Below are positions 8,606 to 20,810 of a stretch of DNA of 64,000 bases, piece by piece. The notes beneath the pieces are model-generated. The model worked only from the letters and a program-made list of their open reading frames with translations, did not search any database and was not told the origin of the DNA. Numbering within the stretch: position 1 is the stretch's first letter; every line of letters starts with the position of its first letter. The stretch is from Litchfieldia alkalitelluris. Its GTDB lineage: Bacteria; Bacillota; Bacilli; Bacillales; Salisediminibacteriaceae. A program made the position numbers and the translations under genes. The stretch covers positions 3,213,920 through 3,277,919 of the forward strand of contig NZ_KZ119600.1 of NCBI RefSeq assembly GCF_002153425.1. Reading direction: 5' to 3'.

Positions 8606-9898
8606 TTATTGTCCCTCTTTAATTTTCGCAAATGCTTTTTCAGCTGCAGCAATTGTCTTATTAATGTCTTCTTCCGTATGCTTCGTAGATAGGAACATCC
8701 CTTCAAATTGTGATGGTGGAAGAGAAATACCTTCTTCTAGCATGTACTTAAAATACGTTGCGAACATTTCCAAATCCGAAGAAGAAGCCTTTTCGAAATT
8801 ATATACTTTTTCATTCGTAAAGAAGAATCCAACCATAGAACCTGCTCGGTTAATTTGATGTGGAATATCATACTTTTTCGCAGCTTCAGCAAGACCATCA
8901 GCTAATCGTTTTCCAAGCTCATTAAAGCGTTCGTAACTTTCAGGTGTAAGCTGACTTAGTGTTTCATACCCTGCAGTCATGGCAAGTGGGTTCCCAGAAA
9001 GAGTACCTGCCTGATAGATTGGACCTGCTGGTGCTATTTGTTCCATAATTTCACGCTTTCCACCAAAAGCCCCTACTGGCAGACCTCCACCTATTACTTT
9101 ACCAAGGCATGTTAAATCAGGTGTAATACCAAATTCTCCTTGAGCACATTCATATCCCACGCGAAAACCTGTCATTACCTCATCAAAAATCATTAAGGTG
9201 CCATTGTCCTCTGTCATCTTACGAACACCTTCTAAAAAACCTGGCTCTGGTGGGACAACCCCCATGTTTCCTGCGACTGGTTCTAGAATAACAGCAGCAA
9301 TATCATCACCAAAGTGATCAAATGCATACTGTAAGCTTTCTAGATCATTGTAAGGGACCGTTAATGTATTTTTTGCCACAGCCTCTGGAACTCCAGGGCT
9401 ATCCGGCAAGCCCAGTGTTGCAACACCTGACCCTGCCTTGATTAGAAGGGAATCTCCATGTCCATGGTAGCAGCCTTCAAATTTCACTATTTTATTTCGA
9501 CCAGTATAACCCCTTGCTAAACGAAGAGCACTCATCGTTGCCTCTGTCCCAGAATTCACCATACGAACGACTTCAATAGATGGAACGCGATCAATCACTA
9601 GTTCTGCTAGCTTTGTTTCCATTTCGTTAGGTGCACCAAAGCTTGTCCCTTTTTCAGTGACTGCTTTCAAGGACTCCACCACTTGATCATCAGCATGTCC
9701 TAATACAAGTGGCCCCCAAGAAAGAACGTAGTCAATATATTCATTACCATCAATATCCCATATATGAGATCCTTTGCCCTTTTCCATATAAACTGGATCC
9801 ATATTAACAGATTTAAAGGCACGAACAGGACTATTTACGCCACCTGGCATGACCTTTTTAGCTTTTTCAAATGCTTCAACTGATTTATTCCATTGCAT
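8606..9898 (-). CDS. hemL: Glutamate-1-semialdehyde 2,1-aminomutase
   Basis: Converts glutamate-1-semialdehyde to 5-aminolevulinate, the second step of the C5 haem pathway; a PLP enzyme. The PLP lysine lies in [17 protein letters not shown], and [11 protein letters not shown] carries the cofactor-binding Asp. The usual family start is at the ATG at 9898, nine bases after GGAGG, giving 430 residues. An upstream TTG at 9907 lies against the ribosome site and was rejected. It is the last gene of hemA-X-C-D-B-L and is followed by a strong terminator. Confidence 0.97.
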   Translation of the reverse strand: MQWNKSVEAFEKAKKVMPGGVNSPVRAFKSVNMDPVYMEKGKGSHIWDIDGNEYIDYVLSWGPLVLGHADDQVVESLKAVTEKGTSFGAPNEMETKLAELVIDRVPSIEVVRMVNSGTEATMSALRLARGYTGRNKIVKFEGCYHGHGDSLLIKAGSGVATLGLPDSPGVPEAVAKNTLTVPYNDLESLQYAFDHFGDDIAAVILEPVAGNMGVVPPEPGFLEGVRKMTEDNGTLMIFDEVMTGFRVGYECAQGEFGITPDLTCLGKVIGGGLPVGAFGGKREIMEQIAPAGPIYQAGTLSGNPLAMTAGYETLSQLTPESYERFNELGKRLADGLAEAAKKYDIPHQINRAGSMVGFFFTNEKVYNFEKASSSDLEMFATYFKYMLEEGISLPPSQFEGMFLSTKHTEEDINKTIAAAEKAFAKIKEGQ

Positions 9899-9916
9899 GA
9901 ATATCAACCTCCAACT

Positions 9917-10897
9917 CTAGTTTTCATTCAACCATTTTGCAACGTCTTTCGCAAAGTATGTTAATATCAAGTCTGCTCCTGCACGCTTCATGCTAGTTAG
10001 CTTCTCTAACACCACTGCTTTTTCGTCTATCCATCCGTTTAATGCAGCACCCTTTACCATGGAATATTCACCGCTGACATTATAAGCTACCACTGGTACA
10101 GGATGACGATCCTTCACATCTCGAATAATATCTAAGTACGATAATGCAGGTTTCACAATTAAGAAGTCTGCACCTTCATTGATGTCTGACTGCGCTTCCC
10201 GAAGGGCTTCTAATCTGTTAGCTGGATCCATTTGATATGTTTTTCTATCACCGAATTTTGGCGAACTATGAGCTGCATCACGAAATGGTCCGTAAAATGC
10301 AGAAGCATATTTAACAGCATAGCTCATAATTGGTACATCAACATAACCAGCCTCATCTAGACCTTGACGAATGGCAGCCACGAACCCATCCATCATATTT
10401 GATGGTGCAATGATATCAGCACCTGCTTCGGCCTGTGAGACTGCCGTTTTAGCTAAAAGCTCTAAAGAAGGATCATTTAAAATCTGTCCTTCTTCAATCA
10501 CACCACAATGACCATGGTCAGTAAACTGACAGAGACACGTGTCTGCAATGACGATTAAATCAGGGTATTTCCCCTTAATATGCTTAATACCTTTTTGGAC
10601 AATTCCGTTTGAATCATAAGCAGAACTCCCGCATTCATCTTTATCTGCAGGAACTCCAAAGACGATAATAGTTGAAATACCAAGGCTCACAACTTCATCT
10701 ATTTCTTCATCTAAGCGATCTAGAGACCATTGATATACCCCGGGCATAGAAGCTACTTCATTTTTAAGATTCGTACCTTCCTTCACAAAAATAGGGTAAA
10801 TTAAATCTTCTTTATGTAAATGTGTTTCACGAACGATATTACGCATTCCCGCGCTGTTTCTTAATCTACGATGTCGTTTAAATTGTAAATTATCCAT
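9917..10897 (-). CDS. hemB: Delta-aminolevulinic acid dehydratase (porphobilinogen synthase)
   Basis: Condenses two 5-aminolevulinate molecules to porphobilinogen. The active-site lysines are seen in [15 protein letters not shown] and [12 protein letters not shown] cysteine-rich metal site, [14 protein letters not shown], marks the zinc-using form. The 326-residue length is normal. It is immediately preceded by hemD (stop and start adjacent at 10897/10898) and followed by hemL. Confidence 0.97.
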   Translation of the reverse strand: MDNLQFKRHRRLRNSAGMRNIVRETHLHKEDLIYPIFVKEGTNLKNEVASMPGVYQWSLDRLDEEIDEVVSLGISTIIVFGVPADKDECGSSAYDSNGIVQKGIKHIKGKYPDLIVIADTCLCQFTDHGHCGVIEEGQILNDPSLELLAKTAVSQAEAGADIIAPSNMMDGFVAAIRQGLDEAGYVDVPIMSYAVKYASAFYGPFRDAAHSSPKFGDRKTYQMDPANRLEALREAQSDINEGADFLIVKPALSYLDIIRDVKDRHPVPVVAYNVSGEYSMVKGAALNGWIDEKAVVLEKLTSMKRAGADLILTYFAKDVAKWLNEN

Positions 10898-11677
10898 TTA
10901 TGCTTTCCCCCTCATCAAATTTTCCTTGTCAATCATCGCCTCAACCATACTTTCAATGGTAAAAGAATCTGGTATTATCATTTCACTTATCCCATAGCCT
11001 TTTAGGGCCTTTGCCGTAACGGTCCCAATTACTGCATAACTCAGATCATGCAAAGACTTATCACTGTGATTTACTTGCTGAAAGAAAGAATGGACAGTAG
11101 ATGGACTAGTAAAGGTGATAATATCAATATGCTTTAATTTGAGTGCTTCGTTTAAAGCAATTTTATTGGAAAAATTATAAGTCGTTTCATATACAAACGG
11201 AGCATCCACTTTTATATTATGGTTTTGCAACACATTAATTAAGTGATTGCTTGAAAGATTACTTCTAGGAAAAAGAACGGGGCCTGAGACGACTTTAACA
11301 AGCTCTTCCGTTAAGTGTACCCCATCAAACTGTTTTGGTACTAGGTCCACTTCTACTTCAAAATCCTCTAGTGCCATTACAGTCTTATTTCCAACTGCTG
11401 CAACCTTATATTCCTTAAGTAGTGTCGTTTCTTTTCCTGCTTGTTTTAAATAATGGATAAAGAAGTCAACACTGTTAGCACTAGTAAAGACAAGCCATTG
11501 ATAGTTCTCCATCTTTTGTATAGCTTCCTTAACAGCCCTCGGATCCTTAGGCTCACTGATAGAAATGAGGGGAAACTCAATGACTTCCCCTCCATATTCT
11601 TCTAGTTTCTTTGTTAATTCCGCTGCTTGATGGACTGCTCGTGTATTTAAAATTGATTTCCCATGGAGTAAAGTCAT
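10898..11677 (-). CDS. hemD: Uroporphyrinogen-III synthase
   Basis: Closes and inverts ring D of hydroxymethylbilane to give uroporphyrinogen III. HemD sequences are poorly conserved, but the bilobed pattern is visible: ENYQWLVFTSANSVDFF in the first lobe, and IDIITFTSPSTVHSFF with YAVIGTVTAKALKGYG in the second. Its place between hemC and hemB supports the call. 259 residues is the usual size. Confidence 0.93.
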   Translation of the reverse strand: MTLLHGKSILNTRAVHQAAELTKKLEEYGGEVIEFPLISISEPKDPRAVKEAIQKMENYQWLVFTSANSVDFFIHYLKQAGKETTLLKEYKVAAVGNKTVMALEDFEVEVDLVPKQFDGVHLTEELVKVVSGPVLFPRSNLSSNHLINVLQNHNIKVDAPFVYETTYNFSNKIALNEALKLKHIDIITFTSPSTVHSFFQQVNHSDKSLHDLSYAVIGTVTAKALKGYGISEMIIPDSFTIESMVEAMIDKENLMRGKA

Positions 11678-11688
11678 ACGATCACTCC

Positions 11689-12621
11689 TTATAGGTCAAG
11701 ATCTTCTTTTACTTGGTCAAGTACTTCCTTTGCACCTTGATTTAGAATGATAGTAGCAACTTTTTTACCGATGGCAACTGGATCTTCTCCAACCATTGTT
11801 TCTTTGAAAACTTGTTTACCATCTGGAGAAGCCACAAGTGCTGTTAACGACACTTCATCATTATCTAGAAGAGTTGCATACCCTGCTATCGGTACTTGGC
11901 AACCCCCTTCAACAGTATGAAGAAATGCACGCTCAGCTGCGACCGTTTTTTCTGTGTTATTATCATTTATTTTTGATAGAAGTTCTACAACTTCCTTATC
12001 ATCGGCACGGCACTCTATTCCTAGTGCACCTTGCCCTACTGCTGGTAGGCATGTTTCAGGCTCTAAATATTCCGTAACAATTTCAGGATTCCAACCGGCA
12101 CGCTTTATACCAGCTGCAGCTAAAATAATTGCATCAAAGTTTTCCTCTCGACACTTTCTAAGCCTTGTTTCAATATTTCCCCTAATCCATTGAATTTCAA
12201 GATCTGGACGCTTAGCTAGAACTTGTGCAGAACGTCGTAAACTGCTCGTCCCAACAACTGCGCCTGCTGGCAACTCCATCAACCCTTCACCGCTGTTAGA
12301 GATAAACGCATCCCTTGGGTCTTCCCTTTCTGGGACTGCTGCAATCGTTAAGCCATCTGCCACAACTGCAGGTAGATCCTTCATACTATGTACCGCAATA
12401 TCGATTTCCCCGTCATACATAGCTTTCTCTATTTCTTTTACGAAGAGACCTTTTCCACCAACCTTCGATAATGTAACGTCGAGAATTTTATCTCCTTTCG
12501 TTACAATTTCTTTAATTTCAAATTCATAATCTAGACCAAGTGATTTTAATTGATCTATTACCCAGTTTGTTTGAGTCATTGCTAAATTACTTTTCCGTGA
12601 TCCTATAACTATTTTCCTCAT
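11689..12621 (-). CDS. hemC: Porphobilinogen deaminase (hydroxymethylbilane synthase)
   Basis: Polymerises four porphobilinogens into hydroxymethylbilane. The dipyrromethane cofactor cysteine is in [13 protein letters not shown] (about residue 242). [16 protein letters not shown] and [12 protein letters not shown] are family signatures. The ATG at 12621, behind GGAGG, gives 310 residues. The longer frame from TTG at 12633 begins inside the ribosome site. Confidence 0.96.
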   Translation of the reverse strand: MRKIVIGSRKSNLAMTQTNWVIDQLKSLGLDYEFEIKEIVTKGDKILDVTLSKVGGKGLFVKEIEKAMYDGEIDIAVHSMKDLPAVVADGLTIAAVPEREDPRDAFISNSGEGLMELPAGAVVGTSSLRRSAQVLAKRPDLEIQWIRGNIETRLRKCREENFDAIILAAAGIKRAGWNPEIVTEYLEPETCLPAVGQGALGIECRADDKEVVELLSKINDNNTEKTVAAERAFLHTVEGGCQVPIAGYATLLDNDEVSLTALVASPDGKQVFKETMVGEDPVAIGKKVATIILNQGAKEVLDQVKEDLDL

Positions 12622-12663
12622 GACAACCTCCAAAGAATTTGTTAAACTCTACACATTATTTTA

Positions 12664-13482
12664 CTACCATATATGAAAATTAGAAAATGATGTGGATAAA
12701 AAGTAATTAATTAAAAGGACGAGAAAGGCAGCTATATTCAGTAAAGCCATTCCGTATCCCCTTTTTTTCCTTACTACCCATTGAAATAAAAATACGCCAT
12801 AAATAAATAAAACAAAGAACGAACTTAAGACTTTCGTATCAAACCAAGGAACCATTTGATATTCTGTCCAAGCCCAAACAACTCCTAGAATAATCCCTAA
12901 TAACATTAAGGGAAACCCTATCATTGTAAAAACGAATGATAAATGAGCTAAAGTAAATAAATTCCCAAGTCGCCCCATCCGCTTCCCCCATTTTTTCCCC
13001 TTTAACATATGGTGTTGCAAAAAATACAAGAAAGAGAAGGAAAAGGATAATGTGAAAGTTCCATAGGAAAGAAGGAGAAAGGTAACGTGGATAATTAACA
13101 ATTCTAGGACAAGTAGTTCCATCAATTGTGGTGAAACGTCCCCAGATGGTGCAATAAAACTAATGGCCATAATAGCAAATCCGATAATATTAACAAATAA
13201 TAACAAAAAATCCAATTTATAGAACTTGCTGATGATTAAGGAGAGGGTAACAACAATAAAAGAATAGAAGAACATTCCTTCAAATATCGTCATTAACGGA
13301 AGTCTATTGTACTCAATCATTCGAATAAGTAAAAACAACAGTTGAAGAATCCAGACAATAGAAAGCAACCAGAAGGCAATGCGATTAACCTTCTGGTTGT
13401 TTTGTATAAAATCGATAAAAAAACCTAATACACTCAAGCTATATAGTGTAACGATTAAAAGATAAATAATATTAATTAACAT
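12664..13482 (-). CDS. hemX: HemX, integral membrane protein of haem operon (CcsA-like)
   Basis: 272 residues with about eight transmembrane segments, resembling the cytochrome c assembly CcsA/ResC membrane core. In B. subtilis the corresponding protein lowers the cellular amount of HemA. The position directly after hemA and before hemC is the classical one. It starts with ATG 15 bases after hemA stops. Confidence 0.92.
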   Translation of the reverse strand: MLINIIYLLIVTLYSLSVLGFFIDFIQNNQKVNRIAFWLLSIVWILQLLFLLIRMIEYNRLPLMTIFEGMFFYSFIVVTLSLIISKFYKLDFLLLFVNIIGFAIMAISFIAPSGDVSPQLMELLVLELLIIHVTFLLLSYGTFTLSFSFSFLYFLQHHMLKGKKWGKRMGRLGNLFTLAHLSFVFTMIGFPLMLLGIILGVVWAWTEYQMVPWFDTKVLSSFFVLFIYGVFLFQWVVRKKRGYGMALLNIAAFLVLLINYFLSTSFSNFHIW

Positions 13483-13497
13483 AAATGTATCCCCTCT

Positions 13498-14886
13498 CTA
13501 TACAGAGCGGGCAAAAGCCTCTTTCTGAACTGCTAGTTTAGCTTTTTTCTTTTCAACGTTCCATTTTCTTTCATCTTTATTAATTTGAATATCATAAGTA
13601 GGATATTGATCCTGAACCTCTAGTTGATCTTCAATTGCAAAAACTTTCGTAATAAAGTTTAATAATTCTTCAGCATTCTCTTCTTCAGGAAGTTCTTTTA
13701 CAGCTGAAATTGGGTCTCGTAATAATTGGTTCACAATACTCTTCATATGTTTACGAATGACCTTCTTTTCTCTATCAGACAGATTTCCTAGTTTTCGCTC
13801 AAGGCTTTCCATCGTATCGGATTGAACAGTCATCGCTTTATTTCTCAACGCTGTGATCACTGGTACAACACCAAGTGTATCAAGCCATTCACTAAAGGCA
13901 ATGAGTTCCTCTTCAATCATTAACTCTATCTTTTCTGCTTCCTGTTTACGTTCCTCAATATTTGCAGAAACAATTCCTTGAAGATCGTCAATATCATATA
14001 AATATACGTTTTCAATCTCAGATAACCTTGGATCTATATCCCTTGGTACAGCGATATCAACTAGGAACAATGGACGCCCTTTTCGTTGTTTAACAAGATT
14101 TTCAACTAATGATTTTGTTACCACATAATCCTTGGCTCCTGTAGAGCTAATGATAATATCTGATTTAATTAATGATGGACCAATTTCGTCCATACTTCCA
14201 GCTTCACCAGAAAATTTATTAGCTAATTCAATCGCTTTTTCTTTTGTACGGTTCATCACCGTTATGTCATTAATTCCATTTGCCGCCAAGTGCTTTGCAG
14301 TTAACTCACTCATTTTCCCTGCACCTAACAATAGTGCTTTTTTATCTTGGAATCCACCAAAGATCTTTTTCCCTAACTCTACTGCTGCATAGCTCACTGA
14401 AACTGCATTTTCTCCAATGGAGGTTTCTGAATGTGCACGTTTTGCTAAAGTGACAGCCTGCTTAAACAAGTAATTAAATATTGTTCCTGTTGTATGATGA
14501 TTTTGAGCCACTGAAAAAGCTTCACGGATTTGTCCAAGAATTTGTGTTTCACCTAAGATCATGGAATCTAATCCACAAGTCACCCTAAAGAGATGCTCAA
14601 TAGCGTGTTCATCTTCTCGTATTTGTAAGTGATGTGTAAACTCATCTTTCGGTATATTAAACCATTCAGAAAGGAATGTCTTCGTATAGTAGCGTCCAGT
14701 GTGTAATTGGTCAGCAACTACATAAAGCTCCGTTCGATTACAGGTCGACACAATCACACATTCTAAAATACTTTTGGACTTGCGAAGCTTTGCAAGTGAA
14801 TCTTCCAAATCTCCTTGGAAGGAAAATTTTTCTCGTATTTCTACTGGTGTTGATTTATAATTCAAACTGACAGCTAGGATGTGCAT
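13498..14886 (-). CDS. hemA: Glutamyl-tRNA reductase
   Basis: Reduces glutamyl-tRNA to glutamate-1-semialdehyde, the committed step of haem synthesis. The catalytic cysteine is in [10 protein letters not shown] (about residue 50). [15 protein letters not shown] and the NADPH-binding [15 protein letters not shown] are family signatures. The ATG at 14886 follows GGGGGTG, giving 462 residues; the in-frame ATG five codons upstream overlaps the ribosome site. It is the first gene of the hem operon, so a promoter should lie between 14890 and 15160. Confidence 0.97.
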   Translation of the reverse strand: MHILAVSLNYKSTPVEIREKFSFQGDLEDSLAKLRKSKSILECVIVSTCNRTELYVVADQLHTGRYYTKTFLSEWFNIPKDEFTHHLQIREDEHAIEHLFRVTCGLDSMILGETQILGQIREAFSVAQNHHTTGTIFNYLFKQAVTLAKRAHSETSIGENAVSVSYAAVELGKKIFGGFQDKKALLLGAGKMSELTAKHLAANGINDITVMNRTKEKAIELANKFSGEAGSMDEIGPSLIKSDIIISSTGAKDYVVTKSLVENLVKQRKGRPLFLVDIAVPRDIDPRLSEIENVYLYDIDDLQGIVSANIEERKQEAEKIELMIEEELIAFSEWLDTLGVVPVITALRNKAMTVQSDTMESLERKLGNLSDREKKVIRKHMKSIVNQLLRDPISAVKELPEEENAEELLNFITKVFAIEDQLEVQDQYPTYDIQINKDERKWNVEKKKAKLAVQKEAFARSV

Positions 14887-15163
14887 TTCTTTCACCCCCA
14901 TACATTAACGGTTCTATTTTTATTAATAAATAATATCTATTTTAGTTTCTAAGTTTATTACAATGTTAAATGTCATAACTCGTCCCTCATTATAACATTT
15001 TAACGGATCGTTTCATAAATCCTTGATCAATCAAATGTGATAATTTTGTGACGAACTATACATAAGATGGTACAATTTTTATAGTTTCCCTTTATTGTTT
15101 ATTGTAACCAATTAGGAAAAACTTAGTAAATTAATTAAAGGAACAGAAGGAGTGTCTTTAAGA

Positions 15164-15649
15164 ATGAGTAAAAAAAGTATGTTTCCTGGATTCATTTTAA
15201 TTATTATTGGATTATATTTTTTACTCCAACAGTTAAATATATCCATACCTTTTGCACACGTACTGTTCGCTTGGCCTAGTATCCTGTTCATTATCGGACT
15301 TGTATTATCATTTCAAGGTTTCTCAAACAAAGATGATAATAAGATGTTCTCAGGAATGATGTTACTCGGGCTCGGTGTTTTCTTCCACGGCGTCCATACT
15401 TTTGGATATTGGTCTTACTATTGGGGCTATTTCACCCTCATTATCAGTGTTGCATTTTTCATGAAGTACTTTGTCGGAAAACGTGATGGTTTAGCCCCAG
15501 GAATCGTCCTGATGATCATTACTTTGTTTGCTTTTTATAATCACTTTATTTCCACCTGGGTAAAGCAATTTTTTGGTGGTTTTGATGTGATTTGGCCAAT
15601 CATTTTAATTGGCGTAGGTATTTATTTAATCTTTTTTAGAAAAAGATAA
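15164..15649 (+). CDS. Small multi-spanning membrane protein, LiaF-N/DUF5668-like
   Basis: About 161 residues with four to six hydrophobic segments. These include FILIIIGLYFLLQQLNI, the glycine/leucine-rich type found at the N terminus of LiaF and in DUF5668 proteins, and a C-terminal IWPIILIGVGIYLIFF repeat. The ATG at 15164 lies 11 bases after GAAGGAG; a GTG at 15152 is inside that site. B. subtilis has ysxD, of about the same length, in this place between hemA and ysxC, but I cannot confirm homology. Confidence 0.8.
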   Translation: MSKKSMFPGFILIIIGLYFLLQQLNISIPFAHVLFAWPSILFIIGLVLSFQGFSNKDDNKMFSGMMLLGLGVFFHGVHTFGYWSYYWGYFTLIISVAFFMKYFVGKRDGLAPGIVLMIITLFAFYNHFISTWVKQFFGGFDVIWPIILIGVGIYLIFFRKR

Positions 15650-15806
15650 ATACAATCATTAATAATATTAACTATCTTTCATACGGTTTACAAATGAAAT
15701 GCTCTCAATAGGGAAAATGCGACCACTTTGGCTAATTGAAACTCCAGCTTAATCGGAGTTGGGCGGAATCAGTATTCTGAGATATTAATATTAAAATACA
15801 AAAATA

Positions 15807-15854
15807 AAAGACTGCTCCACCAATTACAATTGATGGTAGCAGTCTTTCTTTTTA
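15807..15854. terminator. Bidirectional terminator between the membrane protein gene and engB
   Basis: AAAGACTGCT pairs with AGCAGTCTTT (one bulge near the tip), with T-runs on both strands. The two flanking genes converge here. Confidence 0.82.
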
Positions 15855-15892
15855 CTATTAATTGGTAACTATTTCATTTGTAACTCTGTACT

Positions 15893-16480
15893 TTAGGAAA
15901 AAAGTAAATTTTCCATCTCTTTCCAAGCTTTATCCTTACCAGCCCCTGTTTCAGAAGAAAAGACAACAACCTTATCATTTGGGTCCATGTTCAAATGTTC
16001 TTTAATGATTTTGACATGTTTATCCCACTTGCCCCTTGGTACTTTATCGGCTTTCGTAGCAATAATAATGACAGGATGTTCATGATATTTCAACCAATCA
16101 TACATCATGGTATCGTCTTCCGTAGGTTTATGGCGGATATCAATTAATTGAACAACGCCTTTTAATTGCTCTCGCTCCTGAAAATACACTTCCATTACTT
16201 TTCCCCATGCCTCACGTTCAGACTTAGATACCTTTGCATATCCATACCCAGGCACGTCCACGAAGTGAAATCGCTCATTAATAAAATAAAAGTTAAGGGT
16301 CTGCGTTTTACCAGGACGTTGAGAAGTTCGGGCTAAACTTTTTCTACCTAATACTGTATTTATAAATGATGATTTCCCCACATTTGAACGTCCAGATAGG
16401 GCCACTTCTGGGAAGGGCCCTGCTGGAAATTGATGGGGTTTTGCTGCACTAATAACTATTTCTGCACTATTTATTTTCAT
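15893..16480 (-). CDS. ysxC: Ribosome biogenesis GTP-binding protein EngB/YsxC
   Basis: Essential GTPase needed for 50S ribosomal subunit assembly. Motifs in order: G1 GRSNVGKSS (about residue 30), G2-region [10 protein letters not shown]3 DVPGYG, G4 ATKADK and G5 SSETG. At 195 residues it matches the family. The start overlaps the lonA stop by four bases, as in other Bacilli. Confidence 0.96.
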   Translation of the reverse strand: MKINSAEIVISAAKPHQFPAGPFPEVALSGRSNVGKSSFINTVLGRKSLARTSQRPGKTQTLNFYFINERFHFVDVPGYGYAKVSKSEREAWGKVMEVYFQEREQLKGVVQLIDIRHKPTEDDTMMYDWLKYHEHPVIIIATKADKVPRGKWDKHVKIIKEHLNMDPNDKVVVFSSETGAGKDKAWKEMENLLFS

Positions 16481-18801
16481 TTTTTATTCACCACTAACGC
16501 TTCCTCTAGTACCTCATCTAAATGGGAGACAGGAATGAATGTTAAGTCTTGACGGACACTATCTGGAATGTCCTCTAAATCCTTCTCATTATCCTTTGGC
16601 ATAATAATATGCGTTAAGCCAGCTCGATGGGCACTCATTGATTTTTCTTTCAAGCCTCCAATTGGAAGAACTCTTCCTCGAAGGGTTATTTCACCTGTCA
16701 TACCAACTTCTCTTCGAACTGCTTTTCCTGTAAGAGCTGATATAAGAGCAGTTGCCATAGTAATACCGGCGCTTGGACCATCTTTTGGAACAGCACCTTC
16801 TGGAACATGAATATGAATATCATTTTTCTCATGAAAATCTGGATCAATGGAAAGCTCTTCAGATTTAGAGCGTATATAACTAAAGGCAGCTTGCGCAGAC
16901 TCCTTCATTACTTCCCCTAGCTTACCTGTTAGGATAAGCTTGCCCTTACCTGGAGATAAGGAAACTTCAATGGTCAATGTATCTCCACCTGCTGTCGTAT
17001 AAGCCAATCCAGTCGCAGCACCAACTTGGTTCTCTGATTCAGCTTTTCCATAACGGAATCTCGGTTTTCCTAATAAATCTTCAACCGTTTTGTCCGTAAC
17101 AATAACACGCTTTTTCTCATTAGAGACAATTAATTTTGCAGCTTTTCTACAAATCGTAGCCATTTGGCGCTCTAAGTTACGTACACCCGCTTCACGTGTA
17201 TAATAACGAACAACCTTTAAAATAGCTTCATCTTTCACTTGAAGCATTCCTTTAGTAAGCCCATGTTCCTTCATTTGTTTAGGTAGAAGATATTCCTTTG
17301 CGATTTGAAGTTTCTCCACTTCTGTATACCCAGCAATATGAATAACTTCCATTCTATCCATTAATGGAGCAGGAATGGCACCTATATTATTAGCAGTCGT
17401 TACAAACATGACTTTAGATAAATCGTATGGCTCTTCAATGAAGTGATCACTGAACGTGTTATTTTGTTCAGGGTCCAAAACCTCCAACATAGCAGAGGAA
17501 GGGTCGCCCCTAAAATCACTTGCCATTTTATCTATTTCATCTAATAAAAATACTGGGTTCACAGTTCCAGCTTTCTTCATACCTTGAATCACTCTACCTG
17601 GCATTGCTCCAACGTACGTACGGCGATGACCACGGATTTCAGCTTCATCTCGCACACCACCTAGTGAAATTCTCACAAATGTGCGACCGAGGGATCTTGC
17701 GATAGAGCGTGCCAAAGATGTTTTACCAACCCCTGGAGGGCCAGCAAGGCATAGGATAGGACCTTTTAATTCTTTTGTAAGCTGCTGAACAGCTAAATAT
17801 TCGAGAACTCGCTCTTTGACCTTTTCTAAACCATAGTGGTCTTCATCTAAAATCTTTTCTGTGCGATGAATATCTAGCATATCTTCCGTTTCTTTATCCC
17901 AAGGAATTTGAACAAGCCATTCTACATAATTGCGAATTACTGAGCTTTCTGCAGAAGTAGCAGGCATTTTTTCATAACGGGCTAATTCTTTTAAACATTT
18001 TTCTTCAACTGATTCAGGCATATTCGCAACAGCAATTTTTTTTCGGAGTTCTTGAATTTCTCCTTCTTTGCCATCCTTATCGCCTAGCTCTTTTTGAATG
18101 GCTTTCATCTGCTCGCGCAAATAATATTCCTTCTGCGTTTTTTCCATAGACTTTTTAACGCGCTGACCGATTTTCTTTTCTAATCCCAACACTTCTTTTT
18201 CATTGCTCAATATTTGTAAAACTTTAGTTAGTCTATCCTTCACAGAACCCGTTTCTAAAATTTCCTGTTTTTGAGCAATTTTTAGTGGGAGATGAGAACA
18301 GATAATATCTGCTAAACGTCCAGGTTCAACGATATCAGAAACAGAAGCAAATGTTTCATGTGATATTTTTTTTGAAATTTGAATGTATTGTTCAAACTGA
18401 TCCAGTACATTCCTCATAATGGCTTGTTCTTCCACTGTCGCTTCTTGTCTTTCTTCTAGAAGCTCCACCTCTACTTCAAAATACTCCTCTTTATCTTCGA
18501 ATACTTGTATTTTCCCACGCTGTAAGCCTTCGACTAAAACACGAATTGTTCCATTCGGTAACTTTAGCATTTGATTTACCTTAGCTAAAGTACCAACAGA
18601 GAAAATGTCCCCTTCGTCCGGTTCATCAATCGATAATTCCTTTTGTGTTGCAAGGAAAATTTCATGATCATCCACCATTGCTCTTTCTAAAGCCTGGACC
18701 GATTTATCTCTTCCTACGTCTAAATGAAGCACCATTGTAGGGTAAACAAGTAGCCCTCTCAGCGGTAGTAAAGGGAGTCTTCTTAGAGTATCTTTACTCA
18801 T
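16477..18801 (-). CDS. lonA: ATP-dependent protease LonA
   Basis: Cytosolic AAA+ serine protease that degrades damaged and regulatory proteins. Domain order: N-terminal substrate domain (about 1-200), coiled coil, AAA+ module with Walker [10 protein letters not shown] (about residue 356) and Walker [10 protein letters not shown]. The protease domain has Ser in PKDGPSAG (about 677) and Lys in GGLKEK (about 720). The 774-residue length is normal. The ATG at 18801 follows a GGTGGAGG site. Upstream of engB in the same transcript. Confidence 0.97.
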   Translation of the reverse strand: MSKDTLRRLPLLPLRGLLVYPTMVLHLDVGRDKSVQALERAMVDDHEIFLATQKELSIDEPDEGDIFSVGTLAKVNQMLKLPNGTIRVLVEGLQRGKIQVFEDKEEYFEVEVELLEERQEATVEEQAIMRNVLDQFEQYIQISKKISHETFASVSDIVEPGRLADIICSHLPLKIAQKQEILETGSVKDRLTKVLQILSNEKEVLGLEKKIGQRVKKSMEKTQKEYYLREQMKAIQKELGDKDGKEGEIQELRKKIAVANMPESVEEKCLKELARYEKMPATSAESSVIRNYVEWLVQIPWDKETEDMLDIHRTEKILDEDHYGLEKVKERVLEYLAVQQLTKELKGPILCLAGPPGVGKTSLARSIARSLGRTFVRISLGGVRDEAEIRGHRRTYVGAMPGRVIQGMKKAGTVNPVFLLDEIDKMASDFRGDPSSAMLEVLDPEQNNTFSDHFIEEPYDLSKVMFVTTANNIGAIPAPLMDRMEVIHIAGYTEVEKLQIAKEYLLPKQMKEHGLTKGMLQVKDEAILKVVRYYTREAGVRNLERQMATICRKAAKLIVSNEKKRVIVTDKTVEDLLGKPRFRYGKAESENQVGAATGLAYTTAGGDTLTIEVSLSPGKGKLILTGKLGEVMKESAQAAFSYIRSKSEELSIDPDFHEKNDIHIHVPEGAVPKDGPSAGITMATALISALTGKAVRREVGMTGEITLRGRVLPIGGLKEKSMSAHRAGLTHIIMPKDNEKDLEDIPDSVRQDLTFIPVSHLDEVLEEALVVNKK

Positions 18802-18979
18802 ATGTACACACCTCCACCTTTCCGATTACCATATATAATAAAAAAATTGTAAATAATGCCCATACTTAGTCCTGCCAAATGCCTTCTCAATTTTATCCTA
18901 TCAAAGGAAGTTTGTCTAACAATGCCATTAAATACTATGAAGGACAGTGATTGTAATCCCCTCATAAGTACAAAGGACT

Positions 18980-19013
18980 TTGTAAAAGAAGGGGGTCTGA
19001 CAGATTAGACCCC
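18980..19013 (-). terminator. Terminator overlapping the lonB stop
   Basis: GGGGTCT (18992-18998) pairs with AGACCCC (19007-19013), followed on the minus strand by TTCTTTT. The stem includes the last codons of lonB. Confidence 0.7.
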
Positions 19014-20687
19014 AGACTGACCTAAAGCAATGGAAGAAGCCTCAGGTAATGTTGCTTGTCCTGTCTCCTTAAACTTCTCTTCATTTACTAATGCTAAATT
19101 AAACACTTCATCAAGAGTTTCTACAGCATGGATTCGGATTCCTTCATATTCGTGTAAAATTGACTGTAAATTCGCTTTTGGAATAATCACTTCTGTTGCA
19201 CCAGCTTGCTTTGCAGCTTCCACTTTCGCCACTACTCCACCAATTGGCTTAACATGTCCATGGATTCCCAATTCACCAGTCATTGCTATCTTATGAGAAA
19301 CTGGGACTTTATGAATCGCAGAGTAAATGGCTGTTGCCATAGAGATACCTGCTGATGGTCCATCTACAGGTATTCCACCTGGGAAATTGACATGAATATC
19401 ATAATCGAAAGTATTCTCACCCATGTTTCTAAGTACTGTCAGAACATTTTCAATCGAGCCTTTCGCCATACTCTTTCTTCTAACTTGACGCATTTGATTA
19501 CCAGTACTCTCTTCTTCTGCAATTCCTGTTATGTTTATAGTTCCTTTTCCCTTATTCTCCATTACTGTAACTTCAATATCTAAAATGGATCCCATATTAG
19601 GTCCATATACGCCTAGACCATTTACAAATCCAATTTTATCTTCTTTATGGATTTGTTTTTCAGGCCTTGGTGCTTTTTGACTAGAATGGATAACCCACTC
19701 AACATCCCTTAACGTAATTCGCTCACGCCCTTCACTAGAAGCCATACCGGCAGCTAGCTGAATCGTATTTACTGCCTCCCTACCGTTTGAAGCATATCTT
19801 GCTGTTAGGTCGAAAACTTCCTCATCAACGGAAACACCGATTCTATCCACTGCTTTTCTTGCTACAATACAAATTTCAGATGGTGTCAGTGGTCTAAAGT
19901 ATACTTCCATACAACGAGATCTTATAGCTGGTGGTATTTCTTCTGGAGACCTTGTTGTCGCACTAATAAGACGAAAATCTGCAGGAAGACCATTTTTAAA
20001 AATTTCATGAATATGTTCAGGAATTTGGTTATTTTCTTCACTATAATATGCACTTTCTAAAAATACTTTACGGTCCTCTAAAACCTTTAACAGTTTATTT
20101 AACTGGATGGAGTGTAACTCTCCAATTTCATCTATAAATAGAATTCCACCATGTGCCTTCGTTACAGCACCATGTTTAGGTTGTGGGATACCAGCTTGTC
20201 CCATTGCCCCTGCCCCCTGATAAATCGGATCATGTACAGAACCTATTAGAGGATCGGCTATGCCCCTTTCATCAAACCTAGCTGTTGCTCCATCAAGCTC
20301 TACAAAAACAGAATTCGGTTTAAATGGAGAAGAAGGATTCCTTTTAGCTTCCTCTAAGACCAGTCTTGCTGCAGCCGTTTTTCCAACACCTGGAGGTCCA
20401 TATATAATGACATGTTGTGGGTTTGGTCCACATATCGCTGCTTTTAATGAACGAATACCATCTTTCTGACCTACAATATCATCGAAAGATTTCGGTCTGA
20501 TTTTTTCTGACAGCGGTTCACTTAACCGAACAGACCTCATTCGTCTTAGTTGTTCCATTTCTTTTTTGGATTCTTTATCAACTGAAACCTTTTGTGTTCG
20601 TTGGTTTCTGAGCATATTCCAAAAATACAGTCCAATGACAATACCAAAAAAGAGTTGAATCGCAAAGGCAAGTCCTGTTAGATTCAT
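19005..20687 (-). CDS. lonB: ATP-dependent protease LonB
   Basis: Membrane-anchored Lon-type protease; in B. subtilis it is made in the forespore. The N terminus has one transmembrane segment (LTGLAFAIQLFFGIVIGLYF), followed by AAA+ motifs [11 protein letters not shown] and GGILFIDEIGELH. The Lon protease domain has Ser in VDGPSAGISMAT and Lys in GGVVAKVEAAK. ATG at 20687 behind AGGAGG gives 560 residues; the longer frame from TTG at 20708 includes the ribosome site. Follows clpX and precedes lonA, as in B. subtilis. Confidence 0.95.
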   Translation of the reverse strand: MNLTGLAFAIQLFFGIVIGLYFWNMLRNQRTQKVSVDKESKKEMEQLRRMRSVRLSEPLSEKIRPKSFDDIVGQKDGIRSLKAAICGPNPQHVIIYGPPGVGKTAAARLVLEEAKRNPSSPFKPNSVFVELDGATARFDERGIADPLIGSVHDPIYQGAGAMGQAGIPQPKHGAVTKAHGGILFIDEIGELHSIQLNKLLKVLEDRKVFLESAYYSEENNQIPEHIHEIFKNGLPADFRLISATTRSPEEIPPAIRSRCMEVYFRPLTPSEICIVARKAVDRIGVSVDEEVFDLTARYASNGREAVNTIQLAAGMASSEGRERITLRDVEWVIHSSQKAPRPEKQIHKEDKIGFVNGLGVYGPNMGSILDIEVTVMENKGKGTINITGIAEEESTGNQMRQVRRKSMAKGSIENVLTVLRNMGENTFDYDIHVNFPGGIPVDGPSAGISMATAIYSAIHKVPVSHKIAMTGELGIHGHVKPIGGVVAKVEAAKQAGATEVIIPKANLQSILHEYEGIRIHAVETLDEVFNLALVNEEKFKETGQATLPEASSIALGQSGV

Positions 20688-20810
20688 TGGATAAACCCTC
20701 CTGTCCAAAATATGTTTGTGCTGATTAGTGTTTCCTTAACAAACATGGATAATCTTAAATATTACAGAAGGGAAGAATTTACATATAATGCTCAGTTTTG
20801 TAAGTGTAGA